Assembly (NCBI GenBank): GCA_002492725.1
Contig: DLAF01000063.1
Span: 1-63,821 of the forward strand
Reading direction: 5' to 3'
DNA from: Lachnospiraceae bacterium UBA7054
Lineage (GTDB): Bacteria; Bacillota; Clostridia; Lachnospirales; Lachnospiraceae
Length of the DNA stretch: 63,821 nucleotides
Below the pieces are notes generated by a model. That model was not told the origin of the DNA. It saw only the letters and a program-made list of their open reading frames with translations, and ran no database searches. A program made the position numbers and the translations under genes. This document shows positions 33,750 through 42,445 of this stretch, piece by piece; position 1 is the first letter of the stretch; each line of letters starts with the position of its first letter.

Positions 33750-33778
33750 TTGTTTCTCCCCTGTCAAATTGCTATAAT
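33750..33778 (+). promoter_or_regulatory. Promoter of the AI-2E family transporter gene
   Basis: TTGTTT at 33750-33755, 17-base spacer, and a perfect TATAAT at 33773-33778 with the extended TGC just before it. Confidence 0.8.
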
Positions 33779-33835
33779 TATTTTAAGATATCTCTTATAA
33801 AAATCTGATCTCGTATCGAAAGGATGATGTTTCAG

Positions 33836-35209
33836 ATGAAGTTTAAATTTGATAAAAAATACTTATATTGGGGGCTTACGGCATTCCTTGCGCTTGCGGG
33901 AGCGATCCTCTTCTACTATCTTCTCTTCCATCGCGCAAATTTTATGGGCGGACTTAAGATGATTGTTACCATTGCCATGCCAATCATTGACGGTTTTGTG
34001 CTTGCCTACCTTTTCACCCCGATTCTGAATAAGATTGAGAAAAGCATTATAAAGCCGCTCTGTAAAAAAGCGGGCATTGCCGTGACAGGCAAAAACAAAG
34101 GCCGTATCCGCGCAGTCTGCATCTTTGCTACGCTCCTGGTAGTCCTTTTTGTCTGCTACGAACTGTTTGCTCTCATCCTCCCCGAGGTCATTCGCAGCAT
34201 ACAGAGCATTATCTATATGTTTCCTGTTTATTTGAATAATCTTTCGGATTGGGCACTTCTCCTGTTAAAGGACAATCCCGATTTGGAGGCTACGGTCGCA
34301 ACTTATTTTGATCAGTATTCCATCAAGCTGATGGAATATGCAAATACGCATTTTCTGCCACAAATCAATGATGTGCTAAGGGATGCGCTGAGCATCGTTT
34401 CCTCCAGTGTGATCAGCGTATTTAAGGCGCTCTGGAACCTTGTCATCGGCCTGATTATTTCCGTCTATCTGCTGGGGAGCAAGGAAAAATTTGCAGGGCA
34501 GGCCAAAAAAATCGTCTATGCCGTCTTTGACAGACAGACAGGCAACGAGATGGTAACGAACTTTCGTTTTATCCACAGCACATTTATCGGCTTTATCGGC
34601 GGCAAGATCGTGGATTCCATTATCATTGGTATCCTCTGCTTTGTCTGTACCACAATCATCGGCACACCGTATGCTATTTTGGTCAGTGTGATCGTTGGCG
34701 TAACCAATGTCATCCCTTTCTTTGGTCCTTGGATCGGCGGTATCCCCAGCGCCCTTTTGGTGCTTATGGTGGATCCCAAGCAGGCACTCTATTTTGGTAT
34801 TTTGGTCCTCCTGATCCAGCAGTTTGACGGCAATATTCTCGGACCCAAGATTCTGGGCGATTCCACGGGGCTTTCCAGCTTCTGGGTCATCTTTGCGATT
34901 ACCATATTCGGCGGCCTCTTCGGCGTACTTGGCATGGTGGTAGGGGTACCCATCTTTGCGGTATTCTATGCCGGCGTCAAAGCCATGGTAAACCGCTCTC
35001 TGCAAAAAAAGAATCTTCCGACAGATCTGACTCCCTACATGACAGTGGGGCAGATTGAGGAATCCATGGCCTTTACCGAATATGTGCCGCCGGTCAGGAA
35101 GAAAAACAAAAACAAGCCGCAATCAACATCTTGTCAAACGAAGGAATCGGGCCGTAACAATTCATCAAATCCTGTGGATAAAAATGTCCCGACCGACACA
35201 ACAAAATAA
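33836..35209 (+). CDS. AI-2E family transporter (DUF20-type permease)
   Basis: The protein (about 457 residues) has the eight-helix layout of the AI-2E/YdiK/PerM family: a first pair (YLYWGLTAFLALAGAILFYYLLF and MIVTIAMPIIDGFVLAYLFTPIL), a long extracytoplasmic stretch, then the conserved GTPYAILVSVIVGVTNVIPFFGPWIG and DGNILGPKILGDSTGLSSFWVIF helices. Family members export small molecules or act as ion-coupled antiporters; the substrate is not predictable. The tail is hydrophilic, lysine/asparagine-rich and probably disordered. ATGs at 33824 and 33827 are alternative starts; the AAAGGA site favours the one at 33836. Confidence 0.88.
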   Translation: MKFKFDKKYLYWGLTAFLALAGAILFYYLLFHRANFMGGLKMIVTIAMPIIDGFVLAYLFTPILNKIEKSIIKPLCKKAGIAVTGKNKGRIRAVCIFATLLVVLFVCYELFALILPEVIRSIQSIIYMFPVYLNNLSDWALLLLKDNPDLEATVATYFDQYSIKLMEYANTHFLPQINDVLRDALSIVSSSVISVFKALWNLVIGLIISVYLLGSKEKFAGQAKKIVYAVFDRQTGNEMVTNFRFIHSTFIGFIGGKIVDSIIIGILCFVCTTIIGTPYAILVSVIVGVTNVIPFFGPWIGGIPSALLVLMVDPKQALYFGILVLLIQQFDGNILGPKILGDSTGLSSFWVIFAITIFGGLFGVLGMVVGVPIFAVFYAGVKAMVNRSLQKKNLPTDLTPYMTVGQIEESMAFTEYVPPVRKKNKNKPQSTSCQTKESGRNNSSNPVDKNVPTDTTK

Positions 35210-35223
35210 ATCCCAGAACATAA

Positions 35224-35250
35224 AAGGGAGTGGATGAATTCCACTCCCTT
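35224..35250. terminator. Bidirectional terminator
   Basis: AAGGGAGTGGA (35224-35234) and TCCACTCCCTT (35240-35250) form a strong stem. It lies between two convergent genes and has T-rich flanks on both sides (TTATTCT and, on the - strand, TTTTATGTTCT). Confidence 0.9.
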
Positions 35251-35273
35251 ATTCTGTCAGGTGCATCCTTTTG

Positions 35274-35900
35274 TCAACGATTCTCAAAATCCTCCACAAA
35301 CTGTGTGATCAATTTCGCCGTGCCGTCAATTCCAAGCACGCTGCTGTTGATGGAAATATCGTAGCTGTCAGAGCGTCCCCATTTCTTGGAAGAATAATAA
35401 TTATAATAGCTCTGACGCTGCTTATCCTTTTTGTTCATAAGATCCAATGCTTTTTGCTCTGTAGTAACGTCCTCGAAACGCTCCATGATTCGTTTTACCT
35501 TGCAAGCCTGATCTCCGTGAATAAAGATGTTCAGACAGTTTTGATAATCGTGCAGTGCATAATCCGCGCATCGACCTACGATTACGCAGGGCCCTTCCCC
35601 GGCAATCTTCTTGATCGTATCAAACTGCGCCAGAAACACCTTATGACTGATGGGCATATCCACAAAGGAGGAGGAATTGTATCCAAAGGAATAGGTATCC
35701 ATCACCAGGTTGTAGAGGAAGGAGTTCGTCGGCCTCTCGTCGTGATTCTGGATCATTTCCTCACAAAAGCCGCTCTCTTTTGCCGCCCTTGTCAACAAAT
35801 CCTTATCATAAAAAGGAATCCCAAAGTGTTCTGCGACCTTTTTTCCAATTTCGCGTCCCCCGGAACCAAATTGACGTCCGATTGTAATGATTGTATTCAT
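35274..35900 (-). CDS. Cytidylate kinase-like P-loop protein
   Basis: The 208-residue protein starts MNTIITIGRQFGSGGREIGKKVAEHFGI, a variant P-loop of the cytidylate kinase-like family, and includes the lid-like segment RIMERFEDVTTEQKALDLMNKKDKQR. These proteins are widespread in Clostridia beside the true Cmk and their phosphate acceptor is unproven. The frame is open far upstream into cstA, but the promoter at 35941-35969 and AAAGGGG before the ATG at 35900 show that the short form is the gene. Confidence 0.88.
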   Translation of the reverse strand: MNTIITIGRQFGSGGREIGKKVAEHFGIPFYDKDLLTRAAKESGFCEEMIQNHDERPTNSFLYNLVMDTYSFGYNSSSFVDMPISHKVFLAQFDTIKKIAGEGPCVIVGRCADYALHDYQNCLNIFIHGDQACKVKRIMERFEDVTTEQKALDLMNKKDKQRQSYYNYYSSKKWGRSDSYDISINSSVLGIDGTAKLITQFVEDFENR

Positions 35901-35940
35901 AAAAACAGCCCCTTTCTGCCATCTACTTTTTGTTACTTTT

Positions 35941-35969
35941 ATTATATATAATATGCACAAATTATGCAA
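35941..35969 (-). promoter_or_regulatory. Promoter of the cytidylate kinase-like gene
   Basis: On the - strand TTGCAT (35964-35969) and TATAAT (35941-35946) are separated by 17 bases. It directly follows the cstA terminator. Confidence 0.8.
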
Positions 35970-36000
35970 GCAAAATCGTAATTTTACTGTTATATATGTG

Positions 36001-36037
36001 CAAAAAAAAGAGCTGCACAATTTTCTGCACAGCTCTC
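36001..36037 (-). terminator. Terminator of cstA
   Basis: On the - strand GAGCTGTGCA (36026-36035) pairs with TGTGCAGCTC (36010-36019) with two G-U pairs, followed by eight Ts. It lies 35 bases after the cstA stop. Confidence 0.88.
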
Positions 36038-36070
36038 TTTTTCCTTCATTTCGATTCCTATCAAATGATC

Positions 36071-37786
36071 TTATGCCGCTTTCTTCTTGCCTGTCAGGAT
36101 CTGAATACCCTCGATTACAAGGATCACAGCCAAAACGATCAGCAGTACCGCTAAAACTGCCTGTGCATAAGGACCCCAATCCGCACCGCCTGCGGTGATG
36201 ATGCCAACCTGATTCTTTACGGTCACACACAGGGAGCAGATGGTCACTACGATCATAAACGCCATGGGCGCGAGGAACATCTTGTTGTTCTTGCCCGCAT
36301 TCTTTAACCAGGTAGCAACCGCTAAAAGTCCGATGCCCGCAAGGAGCTGGTTCGCAGCGCCGAACAGCCCCCAGATCTTGGAGTAGCCCGTCATACCGAG
36401 TGCAATGCCGAGAATAACAGTGATGATGGTCGCAACATAAGGATTTACCAGCGTCTTCTTCCAACCTTCCTTGATATCATCCACGGTCTGTCCGGGCTCA
36501 AGGAAGAACTCCTGGAACATGAAGCGGGCCAGACGGGTCGCCGTATCCAGAGAGGTTAAGCAGAATGCCGAGTAGGTAAGTACAAGCAGCGTGTTTAATA
36601 CTTTCACAACGCCCTCGGAAGCAATGCCCACATACATCTGAGAGATACCGCCGGCAAAGATTGCCGTTGCGCCTGCAGTGATGCCGTTCTTATACGCAAA
36701 GTTGATTGCGCAGACCGTGATCACTGCCAGCACACACTCAAGAAGCATACCGCCGTAAGCAATGGGTTTTGCGTCCGTCTCCTTATCCAGCTGCTTGGAA
36801 GTGGTTCCTGAGGATACCAGCGAATGGAAGCCGGAGATTGCACCACAGGCAACCGTAGTAAAGAGCACTGGGAATAAGAACTGTGTGCCATTGCCATTGT
36901 CCACAGCAAAACCGTTGAAGGCTGCAAGACCGTCGGCGCCGCCCATGCCCGCATGAGAAACGATGACGCCTACCAGTGCAACCGCAAGCATTGCATAAAG
37001 CAGGAAAGAACTCAGATAGTCACGGGGCTGCAACAGAATCCAAACCGGCGTTACCGATGCGACCGCGATATACACACCCACAATGATCATCCAAGTCTTG
37101 GTGGTCAGATAAATTGGATGGAAATTCATACCGATTGCCATGCAGATTGCAATTGCGGCCACACCAAGGATAGTGGAAACTGCCATGGATGCGTTGCGGC
37201 GGTATACCATGAAACCGAACATGATAGCGATTACGATAAACAGCAGGGATACCATAGCGACAGATGCATTTGTCGCAGAGGCTGCTTTATCAATTGCACC
37301 CGCATCATCCACCACCGCACCAAAGGTGCTTGCCACGATGGATGCGAATGCCGCAACCACCAAAAGCAGGGTCAGATACGCAAATGTCGTAAACAACATT
37401 TTGGATTTTTTACCCATATTGGTGGAAATAATCTCACCAATGGACTGTCCTTTATGACGAATGGATGCAAACAGCGCACCAAAATCGTGAACGCCGCCAA
37501 AGAAGATACCACCGACCAAAATCCAAAGGACAACAGGAACCCAGCCAAACATTGCCGCGCCGATCGGGCCGGTAATCGGTCCTGCTCCCGCGATCGATGA
37601 GAAGTGATGGCCCATCAGTACAGGCGCTTTTGCCGGCACATAGTCCACTCCGTCTTCCATCTCATGGGCGGGCGTTGCCTGCTTGCTGTCGCCTACGCCC
37701 CATTGCTTGCACAGCCACCCGCCATAGAATATGTAACCCAGGACGAGCACTGCAATACAGATGATTAACAGTAACAATGAATTCAT
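36071..37786 (-). CDS. cstA: CstA-type pyruvate/peptide transporter
   Basis: CstA proteins are large polytopic membrane carriers, characterised in E. coli as pyruvate and peptide importers induced in carbon starvation. The 571-residue protein shows the family motifs APVLMGHHFSSIAGAGPITGPI and WVPVVLWILVGGIFFGGVHDFGALFASIRHKG, and about 15 hydrophobic segments. It starts four bases inside the end of the preceding gene (ATGA overlap), so the two are translationally coupled. The upstream promoter overlaps a perfect 16-bp palindrome. Confidence 0.94.
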   Translation of the reverse strand: MNSLLLLIICIAVLVLGYIFYGGWLCKQWGVGDSKQATPAHEMEDGVDYVPAKAPVLMGHHFSSIAGAGPITGPIGAAMFGWVPVVLWILVGGIFFGGVHDFGALFASIRHKGQSIGEIISTNMGKKSKMLFTTFAYLTLLLVVAAFASIVASTFGAVVDDAGAIDKAASATNASVAMVSLLFIVIAIMFGFMVYRRNASMAVSTILGVAAIAICMAIGMNFHPIYLTTKTWMIIVGVYIAVASVTPVWILLQPRDYLSSFLLYAMLAVALVGVIVSHAGMGGADGLAAFNGFAVDNGNGTQFLFPVLFTTVACGAISGFHSLVSSGTTSKQLDKETDAKPIAYGGMLLECVLAVITVCAINFAYKNGITAGATAIFAGGISQMYVGIASEGVVKVLNTLLVLTYSAFCLTSLDTATRLARFMFQEFFLEPGQTVDDIKEGWKKTLVNPYVATIITVILGIALGMTGYSKIWGLFGAANQLLAGIGLLAVATWLKNAGKNNKMFLAPMAFMIVVTICSLCVTVKNQVGIITAGGADWGPYAQAVLAVLLIVLAVILVIEGIQILTGKKKAA

Positions 37787-38316
37787 ACCAATACTCCCTC
37801 CTTCTTATTTTTAGGAAATAAAACTTTTTTCAAAATTTTCGCCGTCGTGCGGCCTGCATGGTTGTTTACGATGCGGCCGTTATCCCCGATGACCGCAGCT
37901 GCGTGAAAATCCATCCAGCCGTGCAGCGAAAAATGAAAACTTTTGTAAATGCGACACTTTTTTAAGGCTTTTACCGCCTCCTCATCGCAGGTGTCACAGA
38001 CGATGATGGGAGTAATGTAAGAATACATATGTCCCGGACCGATGTTAAGCCGACTCATGCCATCCTCAAAGGCCTTTTCTTTGCACTGTCTAAACACATC
38101 CAAAGACAGATGCGGCACGTCGAAGAGATAAATAAATTCTTCGCTGTCCGCCGCCCAGAGCGATACTTTTTTGGATACCATATACTTTTCGGCATGCTCA
38201 TAATATTCACAAAGAGCCCGCAAAGGCTCTCTGGAGGTCCCGTAATCCGTGATGTCGTAGTAAGCCGTATAGCTCTTCAATAAAATATCTATGATTTTCT
38301 CTCTTGAATCTTTCAT
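37783..38316 (-). CDS. Conserved protein of unknown function, coupled to cstA
   Basis: This 177-residue soluble protein has no motif I can name. The sequence contains an N-terminal helical region, a mixed part with CDTCDEEAVKALKKC and a histidine-containing SFHFSLHGWMDFHAAAVIGDNGRIVNNHAGR stretch, then a basic C-terminus (KNKKEGVLV). It is co-transcribed and translationally coupled with cstA, so a regulatory or accessory role for the carrier is plausible, but this is only positional. No membrane helix or signal peptide is visible. Confidence 0.78.
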   Translation of the reverse strand: MKDSREKIIDILLKSYTAYYDITDYGTSREPLRALCEYYEHAEKYMVSKKVSLWAADSEEFIYLFDVPHLSLDVFRQCKEKAFEDGMSRLNIGPGHMYSYITPIIVCDTCDEEAVKALKKCRIYKSFHFSLHGWMDFHAAAVIGDNGRIVNNHAGRTTAKILKKVLFPKNKKEGVLV

Positions 38317-38343
38317 ATTCCCTCAAATCATAACAAAATTCCC

Positions 38344-38382
38344 ATACTATATATAGTATCATTTTATCTCTTTCTTTACAAG
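38344..38382 (-). promoter_or_regulatory. cstA-operon promoter overlapping a perfect 16-bp palindrome
   Basis: ATACTATATATAGTAT at 38344-38359 is a perfect inverted repeat. On the - strand TTGTAA followed by 17 bases leads to TACTAT, which lies inside the palindrome, about 30 bases before the gene start at 38316. A repressor bound to the palindrome would cover the -10. Confidence 0.6.
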
Positions 38383-38424
38383 ATATTTCTTTTTCCCCGG
38401 ATAATCCGCTTCTTTTCATACCAC

Positions 38425-39333
38425 TCAGAGAATCTCCAATAGCTTTGTGAAATAAGGCGGCAAAGGAGCTTCCACCTCCACATACGCCCCATTTTCCGGA
38501 TGGCAAAAGCCAAGTTTATGCGCATGCAGCGTCTGCCCCTCCAAGTGAAACGGCGACTTTCTCACCCCATAAACCTCATCTCCTAAAAGCGGATGTCCAA
38601 TAGATGTCATATGTACTCTGATCTGATGGGTGCGGCCGGTCTCCAGCCGGCATTCAATATATGTGTACTCTCTGAATCTTGTCAGTACCCGATAGTGGGT
38701 GACAGCATCCTTCCCATTCTTGCAATCGACTGCCATCCGCTTTCTGTTACGCTCATCCCTGCCGATTGGCGCGTTTATTACGCCTTCCTCCGTCTCCAAA
38801 ACGCCATGTACAATGGCCCTGTAAGTGCGGGTCAAAGAATGCTCCTTGAGCTGGGCTGCGATTGCCCTGTGCGCCCGATCGTTTTTACAGACAATCAGCG
38901 AACCGGTGGTATCCCTGTCAATACGGTGAACGATACCGGGCCGCAGAACGCCGTTGATACCGGAAAGCTGTCCCTTACAATGCCAAAGCACCGCATTCAC
39001 CAGCGTGCCACTCAAATGTCCCGGTGCAGGATGCACCACCATACCTTTGGGCTTATCCACCACCAGCACATCCTCATCTTCATAGAGGACGGCAAGCGGG
39101 ATATTCTCCGCTTCAATTGCCGGTTCCGCCGCCTCCGGAATCAAAAAAGAAATCTCATCGTCCACCCGCAGGCGATATCCGGCTTTTGCAGGCTTTTCAT
39201 TGACGGACACCTGTCCATCTTTGATGCACTTTTGAATATAGGAACGGGAAAGGCCGGAAATCGCCGTGGTCAGCCATATATCAAGCCGTTCCTCATCCTC
39301 TCCCACCCCAATCTGGTAGCTGAATCGTTCCAT
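38425..39333 (-). CDS. rluD: RluD-type 23S rRNA pseudouridine synthase
   Basis: The 302-residue protein has an S4 domain (EERLDIWLTTAISGLSRSYIQKCIKDGQVSVNEKP) and the RluA-family core with HRIDRDTTGSLIV (catalytic aspartate in HRIDRDT) and RTHQIRVHM. It follows lspA by 12 bases, the classic lspA-rluD pair of Firmicutes. The other RluA-type gene (645-1703) is more divergent. This one is the better candidate for the helix 69 uridines of 23S rRNA. Confidence 0.93.
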   Translation of the reverse strand: MERFSYQIGVGEDEERLDIWLTTAISGLSRSYIQKCIKDGQVSVNEKPAKAGYRLRVDDEISFLIPEAAEPAIEAENIPLAVLYEDEDVLVVDKPKGMVVHPAPGHLSGTLVNAVLWHCKGQLSGINGVLRPGIVHRIDRDTTGSLIVCKNDRAHRAIAAQLKEHSLTRTYRAIVHGVLETEEGVINAPIGRDERNRKRMAVDCKNGKDAVTHYRVLTRFREYTYIECRLETGRTHQIRVHMTSIGHPLLGDEVYGVRKSPFHLEGQTLHAHKLGFCHPENGAYVEVEAPLPPYFTKLLEIL

Positions 39334-39345
39334 CTGATATCTCCC

Positions 39346-39873
39346 TTATTTTAGTTCCCGGTAACGTTTCTGTTTAAAACTGATAAAGCTTAGATCGTTT
39401 TCCCGATAAACAAAAAGGAGTAGGAAAATTAAGATAACCGCCGAAACCGTCGCATAAATATCTGCCACATTAAAGATTGGGAAATTAATCCGCACAAAGT
39501 AAATAAAGTCCACCACATAATCGTAGCGCACGCGGTCAATCATATTGCCGATGCAGCCCGCAACAATAAGACTGAGCAAGAAGTGCAGAATCGTGTATTT
39601 TTTCTGGTCAGGCACCTTTAAGAGAACATAGGCCGCAACACCGATGATCACGCATGCCACAAAAAGAAAAAACACCTTCTGATTGGGAAGCATGCCAAAG
39701 GCAGCACCCTGATTTTCCAGATAATTCAATTCTAAAATGCCGTTGATCAAATTATAGGCCGGCTTATCTTTCAAAAAAATAACCGCCTGCCTTTTGGTAT
39801 ACTGATCAAAAAAAATGAGTGCTGCAATCATGAGCAGATCCAGCAGCAAAAAAAACTTTTTCTTCAGGCTCAT
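39346..39873 (-). CDS. lspA: Signal peptidase II, second copy
   Basis: The 175-residue four-helix protein has both catalytic aspartates, D113 in IGNMIDRV and D138 in FNVADIY, and the LENQGAAFG segment. It sits in the canonical place before rluD and overlaps the aroB stop by four bases. Since both LspA copies keep complete active sites, neither looks decayed. This is probably the ancestral copy; the one at 20569-21084 is displaced. Confidence 0.95.
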   Translation of the reverse strand: MSLKKKFFLLLDLLMIAALIFFDQYTKRQAVIFLKDKPAYNLINGILELNYLENQGAAFGMLPNQKVFFLFVACVIIGVAAYVLLKVPDQKKYTILHFLLSLIVAGCIGNMIDRVRYDYVVDFIYFVRINFPIFNVADIYATVSAVILIFLLLFVYRENDLSFISFKQKRYRELK

Positions 39874-40979
39874 TGCTTTGCATCCTCATCGGAAAACAGG
39901 ATCTCCCCCACTGCCGCAAGGATTTCCTCATCCGTAACGCTCCTGTCAACCACGGCCTTGCCAACTTTTTTCAAAAGCACAAATTTGATCTGCCCGGCGT
40001 CCATCTTTTTGTCCGACTTGGTCAATGTAAGGATTTCCTCCGGATCAATCTCCTCTATGCTGATTGGCAGATTGAAGGGCACGAACATATCTCTTACTTC
40101 GTAATACTCTTCCATGGAAAGATTCCCACGCTTCCACGAAATGAAAGCCGCCGCCACCATGCCAAGAGAGATACACTCCCCGTGCATCAGGGAAAAATGC
40201 TTTGCCTTTTCAATCGCGTGGCCTATCGTATGACCAAAGTTTAGGAGCGCGCGGTCTCCCTTTTCCGTAGGGTCCTTTTCCACCACCAGCTTCTTAATCC
40301 CGCTGCTTTTCTCCACCATCTCCAGAAGTACCGCCATATCCCGATCATGAATCTCATACATATGATCAAGCAGCCACTCATAAAACAGGGCATCCTTGAT
40401 CAGGCCATGCTTCATTACCTCAGCAAAGCCCGCATAAAACTGCCTGTCATCCAATTCCTTCAGCGTTTTGACATTCATATAAACCAGCTTCGGCATGTAA
40501 AATGCCCCCACCATGTTCTTGTATCCGTCAAAATCAACGCCAGTCTTACCGCCGATGCTGCTGTCCGACTGTGCGATCAGGGTAGTGGGAATCTGCACAA
40601 AATCTATTCCACGCAGATAAGTAGCAGCCGCAAAGCCCGTGATATCACCCACCACGCCGCCACCGAGGGCTATCAGCATATCCTTTCTGTCAAACTTCTC
40701 CTCGATCAAATGTCTGTATATCTCCCGCACCGTATCAAGCGTCTTGTTTTCTTCCCCTGCAGGAAATGCGTGTACAATCACTTTTTTGCAGTGTCCCGTA
40801 AGCTTTGATACCACCGCATCCGCAAAAAGCCGCTCCGTATTAGTGTCGCAGATCACGGCAAGTTTCCTCTCCTCAACGTCAAAGACCGCAAGTTCATCTG
40901 TCAGAAGTTCAAAATCTTCCGTAAACACAATATCGTAACAAGGTTTCTTCTCATAGTTGATCGTCATTCGAGTCGCCAT
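39870..40979 (-). CDS. aroB: 3-Dehydroquinate synthase
   Basis: AroB converts DAHP to 3-dehydroquinate, the second step of the shikimate pathway, with NAD and zinc. The protein has GGGVVGDITGFAAATYLRGIDFVQIPTTLIAQSDSSIGGKTGVD, the hallmark of the family, and zinc ligands in the GFAEVMKHG and NFGHTIGHAIEK segments. The reading frame is open far upstream to 41240 into sepF, but GAGGAGG immediately before the ATG at 40979 and the family N-terminus fix the start. A hairpin at 40994-41023 just upstream may attenuate read-through from sepF. Confidence 0.96.
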   Translation of the reverse strand: MATRMTINYEKKPCYDIVFTEDFELLTDELAVFDVEERKLAVICDTNTERLFADAVVSKLTGHCKKVIVHAFPAGEENKTLDTVREIYRHLIEEKFDRKDMLIALGGGVVGDITGFAAATYLRGIDFVQIPTTLIAQSDSSIGGKTGVDFDGYKNMVGAFYMPKLVYMNVKTLKELDDRQFYAGFAEVMKHGLIKDALFYEWLLDHMYEIHDRDMAVLLEMVEKSSGIKKLVVEKDPTEKGDRALLNFGHTIGHAIEKAKHFSLMHGECISLGMVAAAFISWKRGNLSMEEYYEVRDMFVPFNLPISIEEIDPEEILTLTKSDKKMDAGQIKFVLLKKVGKAVVDRSVTDEEILAAVGEILFSDEDAKQ

Positions 40980-40993
40980 TTTGTTCCTCCTCA

Positions 40994-41023
40994 AGAAAAA
41001 TCGAGTGCGACAGGCACCCGATT
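40994..41023 (-). terminator. Internal terminator or attenuator between sepF and aroB
   Basis: On the - strand AATCGGGTGC (41014-41023) pairs with GCACTCGATT (40999-41008) and is followed by TTTTTC, a compact hairpin plus U-run. The aroB ribosome binding site begins right after it. Confidence 0.68.
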
Positions 41024-41055
41024 CTTTTCCCTTTTCTGCTGCAAGCGCGGTTTTT

Positions 41056-41547
41056 TTAGAAGCCGTTGTCAATCGGCACATCAAAGGAGCCCGACAGGAT
41101 ATCCTGAAAATCTCCGGAAATATCCACGCTTGCAGGTGTGATGATGAAGATATAATGCGATATCTTTTGCAGATTACCGGAAATTGCAAAACAGGAACCG
41201 GAGGTAAAGTCGATGATCCGCTGTGCGATATCCACATCAAGCCCTTCCAGGTTTAAAACCACCGTCCTGTTTGCCAAAAGCGTCTCCGTAATTTCTCTGG
41301 CGTCCTCTACGGTAGTAGGCTTGATCACACAGACCTCCATGCCGCCGCCCATCTTTTTGGTCTGGCGAAGAGGAGTTACCTTTGGAGTGAGTTTTCTGAC
41401 CTTTTCCTCTTCCGCTCCGTCACCCTCCTTTGATGCCGGCTTTCTGGCAGGCATCGGTTCCTCATCATAGAAATCGTCGTCGTAGTAACCGTCGTCCTCT
41501 TCTTCACTCAGTTTCATGGCACTGATAAACTTGTCCATAACACCCAT
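41056..41547 (-). CDS. sepF: Cell division protein SepF
   Basis: SepF anchors and aligns FtsZ filaments at the division site in Gram-positive bacteria. The 163-residue protein has the short N-terminal amphipathic segment MGVMDKFISAMKL, an acidic disordered linker (EEEDDGYYDDDFYDEE), and the globular domain EVCVIKPTTVEDAREITETLLANRTVVLNLEGLDVDIAQRIIDFTSG, all typical. It follows yggS by 58 bases, the standard Firmicutes order. Confidence 0.95.
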   Translation of the reverse strand: MGVMDKFISAMKLSEEEDDGYYDDDFYDEEPMPARKPASKEGDGAEEEKVRKLTPKVTPLRQTKKMGGGMEVCVIKPTTVEDAREITETLLANRTVVLNLEGLDVDIAQRIIDFTSGSCFAISGNLQKISHYIFIITPASVDISGDFQDILSGSFDVPIDNGF

Positions 41548-41605
41548 CTGAAAAATCCTCCATCTGATCTTAGAATTTCCTATTGCCTAAGCAAACTTAT
41601 GTATA

Positions 41606-42307
41606 CTAAATATTCCCGTAATTTCTTTCTCCAAAGATGCCGGTTCCAACTCTGATGTAGGTCGCGCCCTCTGTTATCGCGACTTCGTAGTCTCCGGTCA
41701 TGCCCATCGAAAGTTCCTCCATAAAAACATTATCAATGTTTTTATGTATTATGTCAACATATATTTTATTTAATTTTTCGAAATATTGTCTATTTTCTTC
41801 CGCATCCTCTACATATGGCGCTATTGTCATCAGGCCTTTAACCCGAATATGCGGCATTTTTGCGATCTCTTCTATAAGCGCAGGCGTTTCTTCGGCGGTC
41901 ACGCCATACTTGCTCTCCTCCTCCGCTACATTGACCTCTATCAGGATATTTACCGTCTTTTCAAGCTTTGCCGCCTCCTTTTCAATCTCCTGCGCAAGCC
42001 GCAGGGAATCGACACTGTGAATCAAAAAGACCTTATCCACAAGATACTTTACTTTATTGCGCTGAAGGTGTCCGATCATATGCCAGCGGATGTCCTTTGG
42101 CATGGCTTCGTATTTCTCCACAAGCTCCTGCACCTTATTCTCCCCAAAATCCCGACAACCGTAAGTATATGCCTCTTGTAACGCGGGCAGGGGCTTCGTC
42201 TTGCTTACCGCGATCAGCCGCACTTCCCCCGCATCCCGACCGCATTTTTCGCAAGCCGCTTCCATATGTTTCTTAACTGTCTCAATATTCTTTCTAATTT
42301 CCGACAT
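41606..42307 (-). CDS. yggS: YggS family PLP-binding protein
   Basis: The 233-residue protein belongs to the YggS/YlmE/PROSC family, which binds pyridoxal phosphate on a lysine and keeps vitamin B6 balance; no catalysis is known. The signature AVSKTKPLPALQEAYTYGCRDFGENKVQEL includes the PLP-binding lysine, and the SMGMTGDYEVAITEGATYIRVGTGIFG end is diagnostic. The frame opens at 42337, but the GAGGAA site before the ATG at 42307 supports the shorter form. It precedes sepF. Confidence 0.95.
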   Translation of the reverse strand: MSEIRKNIETVKKHMEAACEKCGRDAGEVRLIAVSKTKPLPALQEAYTYGCRDFGENKVQELVEKYEAMPKDIRWHMIGHLQRNKVKYLVDKVFLIHSVDSLRLAQEIEKEAAKLEKTVNILIEVNVAEEESKYGVTAEETPALIEEIAKMPHIRVKGLMTIAPYVEDAEENRQYFEKLNKIYVDIIHKNIDNVFMEELSMGMTGDYEVAITEGATYIRVGTGIFGERNYGNI

Positions 42308-42348
42308 TTTTATATTCCTCACACGAATCTTTATCAATACAGTTAATT

Positions 42349-42439
42349 GCGAAACTCATCACAACGTAGTGCTAAATTGTACAAACAGAATAACCATTAT
42401 GCTGTTTGGACAATCTCAATAACCATCAATGAGTTTCGC
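42349..42439. repeat. 91-bp nested inverted repeat between the HlyD-like gene and yggS
   Basis: GCGAAACTCAT (42349-42359) is repeated inverted as ATGAGTTTCGC (42429-42439). Inside them ATTGTACAAACAG (42376-42388) matches CTGTTTGGACAAT (42402-42414) with one mismatch around a 13-base loop. The middle arms do not pair. It may be a MITE-like remnant or an RNA structure in the hlyD-yggS transcript. Confidence 0.72.
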
Positions 42440-42445
42440 GCACAA

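Noticed and set aside
35271..35951. Long + strand reading frame of 226 codons
   Set aside because: It is the antisense shadow of the cytidylate kinase-like gene, whose P-loop, start site, promoter and terminator are all clear on the - strand.
35901..36464. Upstream extension of the cytidylate kinase-like frame into cstA
   Set aside because: The extra codons are antisense-frame translation of cstA and of the terminator/promoter gap; the ATG at 35900 has a good ribosome binding site.
40980..41240. Upstream extension of the aroB frame
   Set aside because: It overlaps sepF in another frame; AroB family alignment and the strong GAGGAGG site place the start at 40979.
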